Shown: one piece after another, positions 1 to 7,596 of the stretch | Position numbering within the stretch: the stretch's first letter is position 1 | Layout: each line of letters starts with the position of its first letter | Source: Aquabacterium sp. | GTDB taxonomy: Bacteria; Pseudomonadota; Gammaproteobacteria; Burkholderiales; Burkholderiaceae_C | Assembly (NCBI RefSeq): GCF_016234775.1 | Contig: NZ_JACRAH010000014.1 | Location: forward strand, 1 to 64,000 | Length of the DNA stretch: 64,000 nt | Reading direction: 5' to 3' | Program-made: the position numbers and the translations under genes | Notes under the pieces: model-generated | Database searches by the model: none | What the model was told of the DNA's origin: nothing | The model's input: the letters and a program-made list of their open reading frames with translations, nothing else

Positions 1-214
1 CGAAGACATCTTCTTGAAGCCTGTGCGCAAGGGCACGCCCTTGTACTCAGGCGCACTGCACGACATGGTGGCCAGCCCTCGCTCGGCCACCGTCATGGGC
101 TTGCTCGAAGAGGCAAGACTCGCGCGCATGCGCGGGATGAAGGCGGCACAACAAGCCGGGTCTGTTCAGACCTTGTTTGGTCGTGTACGCGATTGGTTCG
201 TCGGCAATTTTTAA
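1..214 (+). CDS. ftsA: Cell division protein FtsA, C-terminal end (partial)
   Basis: Only the last ~70 codons are present; the reading frame is already open at base 2 and the gene starts before the window. The visible tail ends in a basic/amphipathic segment (GRVRDWFVGNF), the kind of C-terminal membrane-targeting helix that FtsA uses to tether FtsZ filaments to the inner membrane. FtsA is an actin-like ATPase of the divisome. The identification rests on this tail and on ftsZ starting 58 bases downstream in the same direction, the universal ftsA-ftsZ order. The rest of the protein cannot be judged. Confidence 0.85.
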   Translation, partial: EDIFLKPVRKGTPLYSGALHDMVASPRSATVMGLLEEARLARMRGMKAAQQAGSVQTLFGRVRDWFVGNF

Positions 215-272
215 GCGCCGAACTTGGGTACGATTTCAATTGGCAACTGCTTGATTAAAAAAGAGGTACGAC

Positions 273-1535
273 ATGGCAATCGAGATGATCGACAACTTCG
301 ATATGGGCACACAGATCAAGGTGATCGGTGTGGGGGGCGGCGGCGGTAACGCTGTCGAGCACATGATCTCGCAAGGCGTGCAAGGCGTGCAGTTCATCTG
401 CGCCAACACCGACTCGCAAGCTCTGCTGCGCTCCAGCGCCGAGATGCAACTGCAACTGGGCAACTCCGGCCTGGGCGCTGGTGCGAAACCTGAAGCCGGC
501 AAGGCCGCGGCTGAAGAAGCCACCGACCAGATCCGTGCAGCCCTGGATGGCGCCCACATGGTGTTCATCACCGCGGGCATGGGTGGTGGTACCGGTACCG
601 GTGCGGCTCCCGTGATCGCCCGTGTGGCCAAGGAGATGGGCATCCTGACCGTGGGTGTGGTGACCAAGCCTTTCGAATTCGAAGGCAACCGCCGCATGAA
701 GCAGGCCGACACCGGCCTGAACGAACTCGAAGCCAATGTCGATTCGCTGATCGTCGTGCTCAACGAGAAGCTGCTGGAAGTGCTGGGTGACGACGTCACG
801 CAGGAAGAAGCATTCGGCAAGGCCAACGACGTGCTGAAGAACGCCGTCGGCGGCATCTCCGACATCATCCACATTCCCGGCCTGGTGAACGTCGACTTTG
901 AAGACGTCAAGACCGTGATGAGCGAGCCCGGCAAGGCCATGATGGGCACCGCTACCGCTGGTGGCCCTGACCGTGCCACCAAGGCTGCTGAAGCCGCTGT
1001 GGCCTGCCCGCTGCTGGAAGGCATCGACCTGTCCGGCGCACGTGGCGTGCTGGTGCTGATCGCTGCAGGCAAGTCCAGCTTCAAGCTGAGCGAGTCGCGC
1101 AATGCCATGAACACCATCCGTCGCTATGCTGCTGAAGATGCGCACGTCATCTACGGCACGGCTTACGACGAAAGCCTGGGTGACGCCCTGCGCGTGACCG
1201 TGATCGCCACTGGCCTGTGCGGCTCCAAGCGCCAGCAAGCCCCGATGACCGTGGTCCACAGCGCGCCACAGACGCAAGTCTTCCAGCGCACCGGTACCGA
1301 CAACATCCCCGTGCTGACGCAGCCTATCGGCCACGCAGGTCACGCCCAAGGTCTGGCCGGCGGCCTGGCTGGCATGGGCCACGCCAGCGCTGGCGGCAAC
1401 GACTTCAGCGGCCTGAACACGCCCAGCGTGTGGCGCAGTGGTCGCACGCAAGCGGCAGCCAAGGTGGACGCCCTAGCCAGCAACGGCATGGATGAAATCG
1501 AGATCCCGGCTTTCCTGCGCAAGCAGGCTGACTGA
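273..1535 (+). CDS. ftsZ: Cell division GTPase FtsZ
   Basis: Tubulin-like GTPase that polymerises into the cytokinetic ring at midcell. The 420-residue protein has the N-terminal glycine-rich nucleotide loop (GVGGGGGNAV, ~residues 19-28), the tubulin signature GGGTGTG (~104-110), and a C-terminal polymerisation domain. A variable linker rich in Gly, Ala and His leads to the conserved terminal peptide EIEIPAFLRKQAD, the docking site for FtsA/ZipA-type partners. The ATG is preceded by an AGAGGTA-type ribosome site. It follows ftsA by 58 bases and is closed by a strong terminator, so it is the end of the division operon. Length and motifs are typical. Confidence 0.99.
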   Translation: MAIEMIDNFDMGTQIKVIGVGGGGGNAVEHMISQGVQGVQFICANTDSQALLRSSAEMQLQLGNSGLGAGAKPEAGKAAAEEATDQIRAALDGAHMVFITAGMGGGTGTGAAPVIARVAKEMGILTVGVVTKPFEFEGNRRMKQADTGLNELEANVDSLIVVLNEKLLEVLGDDVTQEEAFGKANDVLKNAVGGISDIIHIPGLVNVDFEDVKTVMSEPGKAMMGTATAGGPDRATKAAEAAVACPLLEGIDLSGARGVLVLIAAGKSSFKLSESRNAMNTIRRYAAEDAHVIYGTAYDESLGDALRVTVIATGLCGSKRQQAPMTVVHSAPQTQVFQRTGTDNIPVLTQPIGHAGHAQGLAGGLAGMGHASAGGNDFSGLNTPSVWRSGRTQAAAKVDALASNGMDEIEIPAFLRKQAD

Positions 1536-1586
1536 TAGCCAGACGCTGACCTGATCAGTCAGCGCGTACCGTTGCCAAGTCTTTTT

Positions 1587-1617
1587 CCCCTCGCGCCTGA
1601 TGGTGCGGGGGGCTTTT
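1587..1617 (+). terminator. Rho-independent terminator after ftsZ
   Basis: An 11-bp stem (1587-1597 with 1602-1612, two G-U pairs) closes on the four-base loop TGAT and is followed by CTTTT and a second T run. It lies between the convergent ftsZ and acyl-CoA synthetase genes. The T-rich side faces only the plus strand. Confidence 0.8.
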
Positions 1618-1675
1618 GGCCTTTTCGGCTTTGCCGGCAACGCTGCAGACAAATAACAGCAATCAGGTTGAAGGA

Positions 1676-3463
1676 TCAGGCGCGCTTGGCCACAGGGTGG
1701 GCGCGCTGCATCAGTTCGTAACCGTTGTCGCCCAGGGCATACAGGTCGTCTTCGACCTTGTCCACATCAAAGCCTTCGCGCTTGAGTTCCACCTTGCGGT
1801 GTTTGAACGTCGCGGTGACTTCGTGTTCTTCGCGCACGCGGATGAACAGGGGCACGGCGTATTTGGGCAAGGCCTTGTTCAAGGCGGCCGCCAGCGCCAC
1901 GCCATCGATGTGGCCCTTGCTGTCATCCCAGCGGATGGCGGCCATGCCGGCGCGGCCATCGGCCCCAGGCACTTCCACGCCATACACCACGGCTTCTTCA
2001 ATGCCGTCGATCGTGCCTAGCGCGGCTTCGACTTCGGTCGTGGCCACGTTCTCACCCTTCCAGCGGAAGGTGTCGCCCACGCGGTCCACAAAGCCGATGT
2101 GGCCGAAGCCCATGTCGCGGATCAGGTCGCCGGTGTTGAACCAGGCGTCACCCTTCTTGAACACGTTGCGGAAAACCTTGGCTTCGGTGGCCTTGCTGTC
2201 GGTGTAGCCGTCCAACGGGGCCTTGTCGGTGATCTCGGTCAGCAGCAGGCCGCTCTCGCCCTTGGCCACCTTGCGCATGGTGCCGTCAGCTTGACGGATG
2301 GGCGTCTCGTTCTCGACATCAAACGCCACGATGGCGTAGGGCAGGGGGCAATAGCCCGCGGTGCCCTGGAAGTTGAAGGCGTTGACGAAGGCCAGGTTGC
2401 ACTCGCTGGCCGTGTAGAACTCGGCAATGTGCGGGATGTTGAAGCGCTTCTGGAAGGTGTCCCAGATGTCAGGGCGCAGGCCGTTGCCGATGATGGTGCG
2501 CACGCTGTGTTGCTGATCCGTGGCCTTGGCTGGCTGGTTGAGCAGGTAGCGGCACAGCTCGCCGATGTAGCAGAACGCCGTGGCCTTGTTGGCGCGGATC
2601 TCATCCCAGAAGCGCGTGGCACTGAACTTGCGGCCCAAGGCCATGCAGGCACCGGCACCAATGACCGAGCTCCACGACACCGTCAAGGCGTTGTTGTGGT
2701 ACATGGGCAGCGGGCAGTACAGCACGTCGTCGGACTTCAGGCGCATGCCGAGCTGGCCCAGGCCGGCCATGCAGCGGTGCCAGCGGTAGTGCGTCATCAC
2801 CGAGGCTTTGGGCATGCCCGTCGTGCCCGAGGTGAAGATGTGGAAGCAGGGCTGGCGCAGCTTGATCTGTGCAGTCTGCGGCGGGTTGCTGGTCTCGGCC
2901 TTGAGCGCGCGGCGACGCAGGCTGTCGGTGCCTACAGGGCCGGCGGAGGCGCCTTCAAACCACCATTGCGGGCAGAGTTCTGCACGCAACGCTGGCTCGA
3001 TGCTGTCAAAGGCCTCGACGCATTCTTCGCCAAAGATCACCACGCGAGGCTTGGTGATGCGCAGGCTGTGTGCCAGCGGCTCGCCGCGTTGCTGGTTGTT
3101 GAGCAAGGTGGCGATGGCGCCCAGCTTGACGATACCCAGCACACAGGCCATCAGCTCGGCGCGGTTTTCCATCAGCACGCCCACCGAATCGCCTTGGCGG
3201 ATGCCGGCCGCTTCCAGGCTGTGGGCAATCTGGTTGGCCCAGGCGTTGAATTGCGCGTAGGTCCAAGTGCGGCCTTCGAAGACCAGCGCAGGCGCGTCAG
3301 GTTGCTTGGCGGCCAGTTCGGCATAGCGCAGCCCCAGCGACCCGATCTGATCCGGCTTGAGCGTGACAAGGTTCCACAAGCCCTTGACCACGCTGGGCAG
3401 AGCAGGGGCGGTACGCAGGACACCGCCTGTCCATTGGAAAAAATTGATCGTTTGACTGGCCAT
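1676..3463 (-). CDS. Long-chain/very-long-chain acyl-CoA synthetase (FATP type)
   Basis: AMP-forming ligase that activates long-chain fatty acids to acyl-CoA via an acyl-adenylate, probably at the inner face of the membrane. The 595-residue protein carries the adenylation P-loop-like motif TSGTTGMPKA (~211-220), a YTASECN segment, the TGD motif, and the FATP/VLACS-type signature DRVGDTFRWKGENV near residue 480. This signature separates it from classical FadD. It lies 77 bases downstream of cca on the same strand but has no functional link to it. Given the alkB locus elsewhere in the window, the organism may feed alkane-derived fatty acids into beta-oxidation; that is inference. Confidence 0.92.
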   Translation of the reverse strand: MASQTINFFQWTGGVLRTAPALPSVVKGLWNLVTLKPDQIGSLGLRYAELAAKQPDAPALVFEGRTWTYAQFNAWANQIAHSLEAAGIRQGDSVGVLMENRAELMACVLGIVKLGAIATLLNNQQRGEPLAHSLRITKPRVVIFGEECVEAFDSIEPALRAELCPQWWFEGASAGPVGTDSLRRRALKAETSNPPQTAQIKLRQPCFHIFTSGTTGMPKASVMTHYRWHRCMAGLGQLGMRLKSDDVLYCPLPMYHNNALTVSWSSVIGAGACMALGRKFSATRFWDEIRANKATAFCYIGELCRYLLNQPAKATDQQHSVRTIIGNGLRPDIWDTFQKRFNIPHIAEFYTASECNLAFVNAFNFQGTAGYCPLPYAIVAFDVENETPIRQADGTMRKVAKGESGLLLTEITDKAPLDGYTDSKATEAKVFRNVFKKGDAWFNTGDLIRDMGFGHIGFVDRVGDTFRWKGENVATTEVEAALGTIDGIEEAVVYGVEVPGADGRAGMAAIRWDDSKGHIDGVALAAALNKALPKYAVPLFIRVREEHEVTATFKHRKVELKREGFDVDKVEDDLYALGDNGYELMQRAHPVAKRA

Positions 3464-3540
3464 CCGGGCAGTCTAGTGCGCAGGGCCTGTTTATGGGAAT
3501 GGCCGACTGAACATCTCACGACAGCAAGGAAGCGATCGCG

Positions 3541-4764
3541 TCAAAATCCCCCACAAACCAATGCCTCGCATCGGGCTTGGGCGATGGCTTTGCCGATGGC
3601 TTCCCCCTTCATGCCATGTTGCTGCGCTGCAGCAGAAACATCGGCGGTTTTGACTGCCAGGACCAGATCCAGCGCCTGGTTGAGGCGCGCGGCCTGAGGG
3701 TAGGGCTCCTCATCCTTGCCGAGCCGGCCGCGGGCGTCGCACTCACAGGCCAGCATGATCTCTCGGAAGCGTTGCGGCTTGCGAATGGCGTCGCAGCGTT
3801 CCAGCAGGCGCAGCACGGCGGCCGCGTTGAGCTCGCCGCTGCGGTGCACGTTGCCGTGCTCGCGCGCGACCACATCGGCCAGTTCCCGGCATTCGACCGG
3901 CACGCGCAGGCGTTCGTTGACCTGCTTGAGCAACTGCGCGCTGCGGCCCTCATGGCCCAGATGGCGAGGCAGGATGTCGGGCGGCGTGGTGCCTTTGCCC
4001 AGGTCGTGGCCGAGGCAGGCATAGCGCACGGCCAGGGAAGCCTTCAAGCGTGCACTCATGTCCATCACCATCATCAGGTGCACGCCGGTGTCGATCTCGG
4101 GGTGGTAGTCAGCACGTTGCGCCACGCCCCACAGGCGGTCCACTTCCGGCAGCAGCCGTGCCAAGGCACCGCAGTTGCGCAGGATGTCGAACATGCGCGA
4201 GGGTTTGTCTTCCATCATGCCGCGCGCCAGTTCCTGCCACACGCGTTCGGGCACGAGATGATCCACTTCTCCGTTGTGCACCATCTGGCGCATCAGGGCC
4301 ATGGTCTCGTCGGCGACGGTGAAGTCGTGGAAGCGGGCGGCGAACCGGGCCAGCCGGAGGATGCGCACCGGGTCTTCTGCAAAGGCGGGTGAGACATGGC
4401 GCAGCACGCGGGCTTGCAGATCAGCCTGGCCGCCATAGGGGTCAATGACCAGCCCGGCCTCATCCTGGGCCATGGCATTGATCGTCAGGTCTCGCCGCGC
4501 CAGGTCTTCTTCGAGCGTGACGTCCGGGGAGGCATGGACGTGGAAGCCGTGGTAGCCGTGTCCGCTCTTGCGCTCCGTGCGCGCCAGGGCGTATTCCTCT
4601 TTGGTGTCCGGATGCAGGAAAACCGGAAAGTCCTTGCCGACCGGCATGAAACCTTGCGCGGCCATGGCTTCGGGCGTCGTGCCCACGACCACCCAATCGC
4701 GGTCGCCGCAGGGGCGGCCCAGCAGCCTGTCGCGCACAGCACCGCCAACAAGGTAGGTTTTCAT
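3541..4764 (-). CDS. cca: Multifunctional CCA tRNA nucleotidyltransferase
   Basis: Adds or repairs the 3'-terminal CCA of tRNAs. The 407-residue length matches the ~412 of the E. coli enzyme. The N-terminal nucleotidyltransferase fold shows GGAVRD at residues 7-12 and the catalytic aspartates D21 and D23 in GDRDW. The head/neck region has RRDLTINA and RILRLARFAARF. A C-terminal HD phosphohydrolase domain is present (YACLGHDLGKG, ~250-258), as in the class with additional phosphatase/phosphodiesterase activities. The start is an ATG reading MKTYLVGG, the family's usual N-terminus. Confidence 0.98.
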   Translation of the reverse strand: MKTYLVGGAVRDRLLGRPCGDRDWVVVGTTPEAMAAQGFMPVGKDFPVFLHPDTKEEYALARTERKSGHGYHGFHVHASPDVTLEEDLARRDLTINAMAQDEAGLVIDPYGGQADLQARVLRHVSPAFAEDPVRILRLARFAARFHDFTVADETMALMRQMVHNGEVDHLVPERVWQELARGMMEDKPSRMFDILRNCGALARLLPEVDRLWGVAQRADYHPEIDTGVHLMMVMDMSARLKASLAVRYACLGHDLGKGTTPPDILPRHLGHEGRSAQLLKQVNERLRVPVECRELADVVAREHGNVHRSGELNAAAVLRLLERCDAIRKPQRFREIMLACECDARGRLGKDEEPYPQAARLNQALDLVLAVKTADVSAAAQQHGMKGEAIGKAIAQARCEALVCGGF

Positions 4765-4902
4765 GCTGTGAGTTTAGTGAGCTTTGTGGTGCGTTTTGTC
4801 ACGTCAGGGCCAGGATGACGAGCAGTCATGGTGCAAAAAGCAAGGGTAAACGCTGGTACGTAATCTGCATGACATCTCGCGTGGTCCTTTTTGGAGAGTG
4901 TC

Positions 4903-5328
4903 ATGAAACGTACAGCAGTGTTGATGGGCATGGCCCTGGCGGTGGCTGCAACAGGTGCCAAAGCCGAGGATGTGGATGGCAGCTTCGTCAGTTCGACGCC
5001 AACGTACCTGACGGGCTTTGCGTCCGATGCAGGTCTGTTGACAGGCTCGGTGATGTCGTCTTTTACCGGCAAGGCTGGCTACGATATCTTTCAGGTGCTG
5101 GTCGATGGCAACAGCGTGCCGGATCTCCTGCCAGGCTACAACGACTATTACGCGTTTTCCGCGCCCGTGCTGGCCGGCTTCCATACCATTGCGGTGTTCG
5201 GCAAGTCGTACGGTGGCAGTTTCGTGGGCAGCTACAGCGTTACCACGGTACCGGAGCCTGAATCGCTGGCACTGGCATTAGCGGGTGTCGGTATCGTGGC
5301 GAGTGTGAGCCGCCGGCGCATGCGTTGA
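4903..5328 (+). CDS. Small PEP-CTERM sorting-signal protein
   Basis: A 141-residue exported protein with an N-terminal signal peptide (MKRTAVLMGMALAVAATGAKA) and a C-terminal PEP-CTERM tripartite signal: the motif VPEPES, a hydrophobic helix and the basic end SRRRMR. Such proteins are recognised and processed by an exosortase and often go to the envelope or exopolysaccharide matrix. The middle has no recognisable domain. I chose the ATG at 4903 because GGAGAG lies just upstream (4893-4898); an upstream in-frame TTG would include that ribosome site in the coding region. It is convergent with rsmA, only 17 bases away. Confidence 0.85.
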   Translation: MKRTAVLMGMALAVAATGAKAEDVDGSFVSSTPTYLTGFASDAGLLTGSVMSSFTGKAGYDIFQVLVDGNSVPDLLPGYNDYYAFSAPVLAGFHTIAVFGKSYGGSFVGSYSVTTVPEPESLALALAGVGIVASVSRRRMR

Positions 5329-5345
5329 GAGGCGCCGATGTGGGC

Positions 5346-6185
5346 TCAGTCGCTGCTGGCGGACTTCAAGGCTGCCAGCGCGACGAACTCGCTGACGGGC
5401 ACTTCCTCGGCGCGGCGCTGCAGATCGAAATCGGTCTGCAGGCCGTGCTCGTCGATCCAGGCGCCCAGTGTGTTGCGCAGGATCTTGCGACGCTGCGAGA
5501 AGGCCAGGGCCACCATGCTTTCCAGCACGGCCGGGTCAACCTTGGGCGGCTCAGCCAAGGGCACCATGCGCACCACGGCCGAGTCCACCTTGGGGGGCGG
5601 GTCGAACGATTCGGGCGGCACATCCACGACGCATTCCATGTCGTAACGCCACTGGAGCATCACGCTCAGGCGCCCGAAATCCTTGCTGCCGGGTGAGGCC
5701 ACCATGCGGTCCACCACTTCCTTTTGCAGCATGAAGTGCTGATCTTCCACTTGCGATGCCCAAGGCAGCAGGTGAAAGAGGATGGGGCTGGAGATGTTGT
5801 AGGGCAGGTTGCCGATCACGCGCAGCTTCTGGCCGCGCTCCTGCGCAATCTGGCCGAAGTCCACCTTGAGGACATCGGATTCGATGACCGTCAGTTCGGG
5901 TCGCTTGCGCAGACGGGCTGCCAGGTCGCGGTCCAGTTCCACCACAGTCAGGTGTTCGCAACGCTCGACGACCGGGTTGGTCAGGGCGCCCAGGCCGGGG
6001 CCGATTTCAACCAGCGCCTGACCCGGCTTGGGCGAAATGGCGCGCACGATCTCGTCGATGACGCCCAGGTCCACCAGGAAGTTCTGACCAAAACGCTTGC
6101 GGGCGATGTGACCACCGCCGCCTTGCACCGGGCGCTTGCCGCCGGGGCGATGTGTCGGCTTGGACGACGGGCGATCAGGGCGCAT
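5346..6185 (-). CDS. rsmA: 16S rRNA (adenine-1518/1519-N6,N6)-dimethyltransferase
   Basis: KsgA/RsmA dimethylates two adjacent adenosines in the 3' terminal loop of 16S rRNA late in small-subunit assembly, using S-adenosylmethionine. Visible motifs are the [11 protein letters not shown] start of the fold, the SAM motif [10 protein letters not shown], the acidic ELDRDL, and the catalytic [10 protein letters not shown]. The C-terminal rRNA-binding domain contains the [10 protein letters not shown] segment. The ATG at 6185 gives 279 residues, close to the usual size, and overlaps the surA stop by about 11 bases. An upstream ATG at 6236 would add 17 atypical residues inside surA. The pdxA gene often found between surA and rsmA is absent. 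Confidence 0.97.
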   Translation of the reverse strand: MRPDRPSSKPTHRPGGKRPVQGGGGHIARKRFGQNFLVDLGVIDEIVRAISPKPGQALVEIGPGLGALTNPVVERCEHLTVVELDRDLAARLRKRPELTVIESDVLKVDFGQIAQERGQKLRVIGNLPYNISSPILFHLLPWASQVEDQHFMLQKEVVDRMVASPGSKDFGRLSVMLQWRYDMECVVDVPPESFDPPPKVDSAVVRMVPLAEPPKVDPAVLESMVALAFSQRRKILRNTLGAWIDEHGLQTDFDLQRRAEEVPVSEFVALAALKSASSD

Positions 6186-7596
6186 CGCGCATCTCGATGT
6201 AAGCGGCGGCGCGCAGTTCGCGGGCCCATTCTTCATAGGTGGGCTCGAAACGGCGTTCGCGCAGCACCGAACGAGCGGCTTCGCGTTGCTGTTGCTCGGT
6301 CAGCTTCACTTCGCGGCGTTCGATCAGCTGGATCAGGTGCACGCCAAAGCGGCTCACAACGGGTTCGGAGATCTGACCGGGTTGCAGCGCCGTCAGTGCT
6401 TTTTCGAACTCTGGCACGAACTGACCGGGGGCGGCCCAGCCCAGGTCTCCGCCACGCGCGCCGCTGCCGTCTTCAGAGTGCTGCCTCGCCATCTGGGCAA
6501 AGCTGGTCTGACCGCCGACGATCTGCTTGCGGATGTCGTTCATGCGATCGATCTGTTCGCGGGCAGCTTGTTGCGGGTTCGTGCGCAGCAGGATGTGGCG
6601 GGCACGCTGTTGCGTGTAAGTGGCTTGAGCACTGTTTTCTCGCTCGACGAGCTTGATGATGTGAAAGCCCGCGTTGGAGCGCACCAGGGGTGCCACTTGC
6701 CCGACCTTGAGCTTGGTTGCGGCAGTGACAAACAGCTCCGGCAGTCGGCTCACGGGACGCAGGCCCAGCGTCCCGCCCTGGTCTTTGGTGTTCGTGTCAG
6801 CCGAGTTATCCTTGGCCAGCTGGGAGAAGTTGGCGCCCTGCGCGGCGCGCTCCTGGATGGCCTGGGCCTTGGATTGCAGGGCCGCCAGCTGAACCTGCGT
6901 GGCTTTTTCTGGCACGGCAATCAGGATGTGGGCCACGTTGAGGGCGACCTCTGCCTGGCCGGTGGGGTCATCCTTCATGAAGGTGGTCAGTTCTTCTTCC
7001 GTGATCTGGATGCGGCCGTTGACTTCGCGCTCGCGCAAGCGTTGCAGCAGCAGCTGTTCGCGCAGGCTGTTGCGGTAGCGCTGGAAGTCCAGGCCATCGG
7101 CCTGCATGCGTTTGCGCAGGTCTTCCAACGACATCTGGTTTTGTGCCGCGATGTTCTCGATGGAGGCGTCAATCTCCTGTTCGGAGATGTCCATGCCGAT
7201 GTTCCTGGCGTGGTTGAGTTGCACCTTTTCATCAATCAGGGCGTCCAGCACCTGTTGGCGCAGCGCTTCCGGCGGCGGTAGACGCGAGCCGGCCGGTGCG
7301 GTATCGGTGATGCGGGCCACGCGCTTGTCAACGTCCGTGTGCGTGACGGGTTCCTGGTTGACCACGGCGAGGATGTAGTCCGTCGTGGTCTGCATGCCTT
7401 CGATCTTGAGTTCGGTGCTCAGGCTGCGGTTGCCCGGAATGCGCGGCGTTACCGCTGGCGAGGCCTTGAACTGAGCCCAGGCAGGTGCGACGGTGCCAAC
7501 CAGCAGACTCAGGCAAATGCCGTGCACCAGCGCGCTCAATGACTTGCTGCGTGCCGGGCGGGATGGGCTGCGGGTTGAAATGGTGTGATCAATCAT
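6175..7596 (-). CDS. surA: Periplasmic chaperone/peptidyl-prolyl isomerase SurA
   Basis: Periplasmic chaperone that escorts unfolded outer-membrane proteins to the BAM complex. The 473-residue form starts at 7596 (MIDHTIS), just inside the lptD 3' end. A hydrophobic segment ending in APAWAQ acts as signal peptide. A SurA N-terminal domain ([19 protein letters not shown]) is followed by two parvulin-type domains, the second with the canonical run [23 protein letters not shown] and [13 protein letters not shown]. It lies between lptD and rsmA with short overlaps at both ends, so the three genes are translationally linked. Grouping with lptD makes sense because LptD is a known SurA client. Confidence 0.97.
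   Translation of the reverse strand: MIDHTISTRSPSRPARSKSLSALVHGICLSLLVGTVAPAWAQFKASPAVTPRIPGNRSLSTELKIEGMQTTTDYILAVVNQEPVTHTDVDKRVARITDTAPAGSRLPPPEALRQQVLDALIDEKVQLNHARNIGMDISEQEIDASIENIAAQNQMSLEDLRKRMQADGLDFQRYRNSLREQLLLQRLREREVNGRIQITEEELTTFMKDDPTGQAEVALNVAHILIAVPEKATQVQLAALQSKAQAIQERAAQGANFSQLAKDNSADTNTKDQGGTLGLRPVSRLPELFVTAATKLKVGQVAPLVRSNAGFHIIKLVERENSAQATYTQQRARHILLRTNPQQAAREQIDRMNDIRKQIVGGQTSFAQMARQHSEDGSGARGGDLGWAAPGQFVPEFEKALTALQPGQISEPVVSRFGVHLIQLIERREVKLTEQQQREAARSVLRERRFEPTYEEWARELRAAAYIEMRDAP

Noticed and set aside
255-1451. 398-codon open frame antisense to ftsZ
   Set aside because: It lies wholly opposite a certain gene, its product is low-complexity (His/Ala/Gly/Val-rich) with no domain, and such shadows are expected at high GC.
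2099-3697. 532-codon open frame antisense to the acyl-CoA synthetase
   Set aside because: Opposite a gene with full motifs; composition is that of a reverse-strand shadow and it has no recognisable domain.
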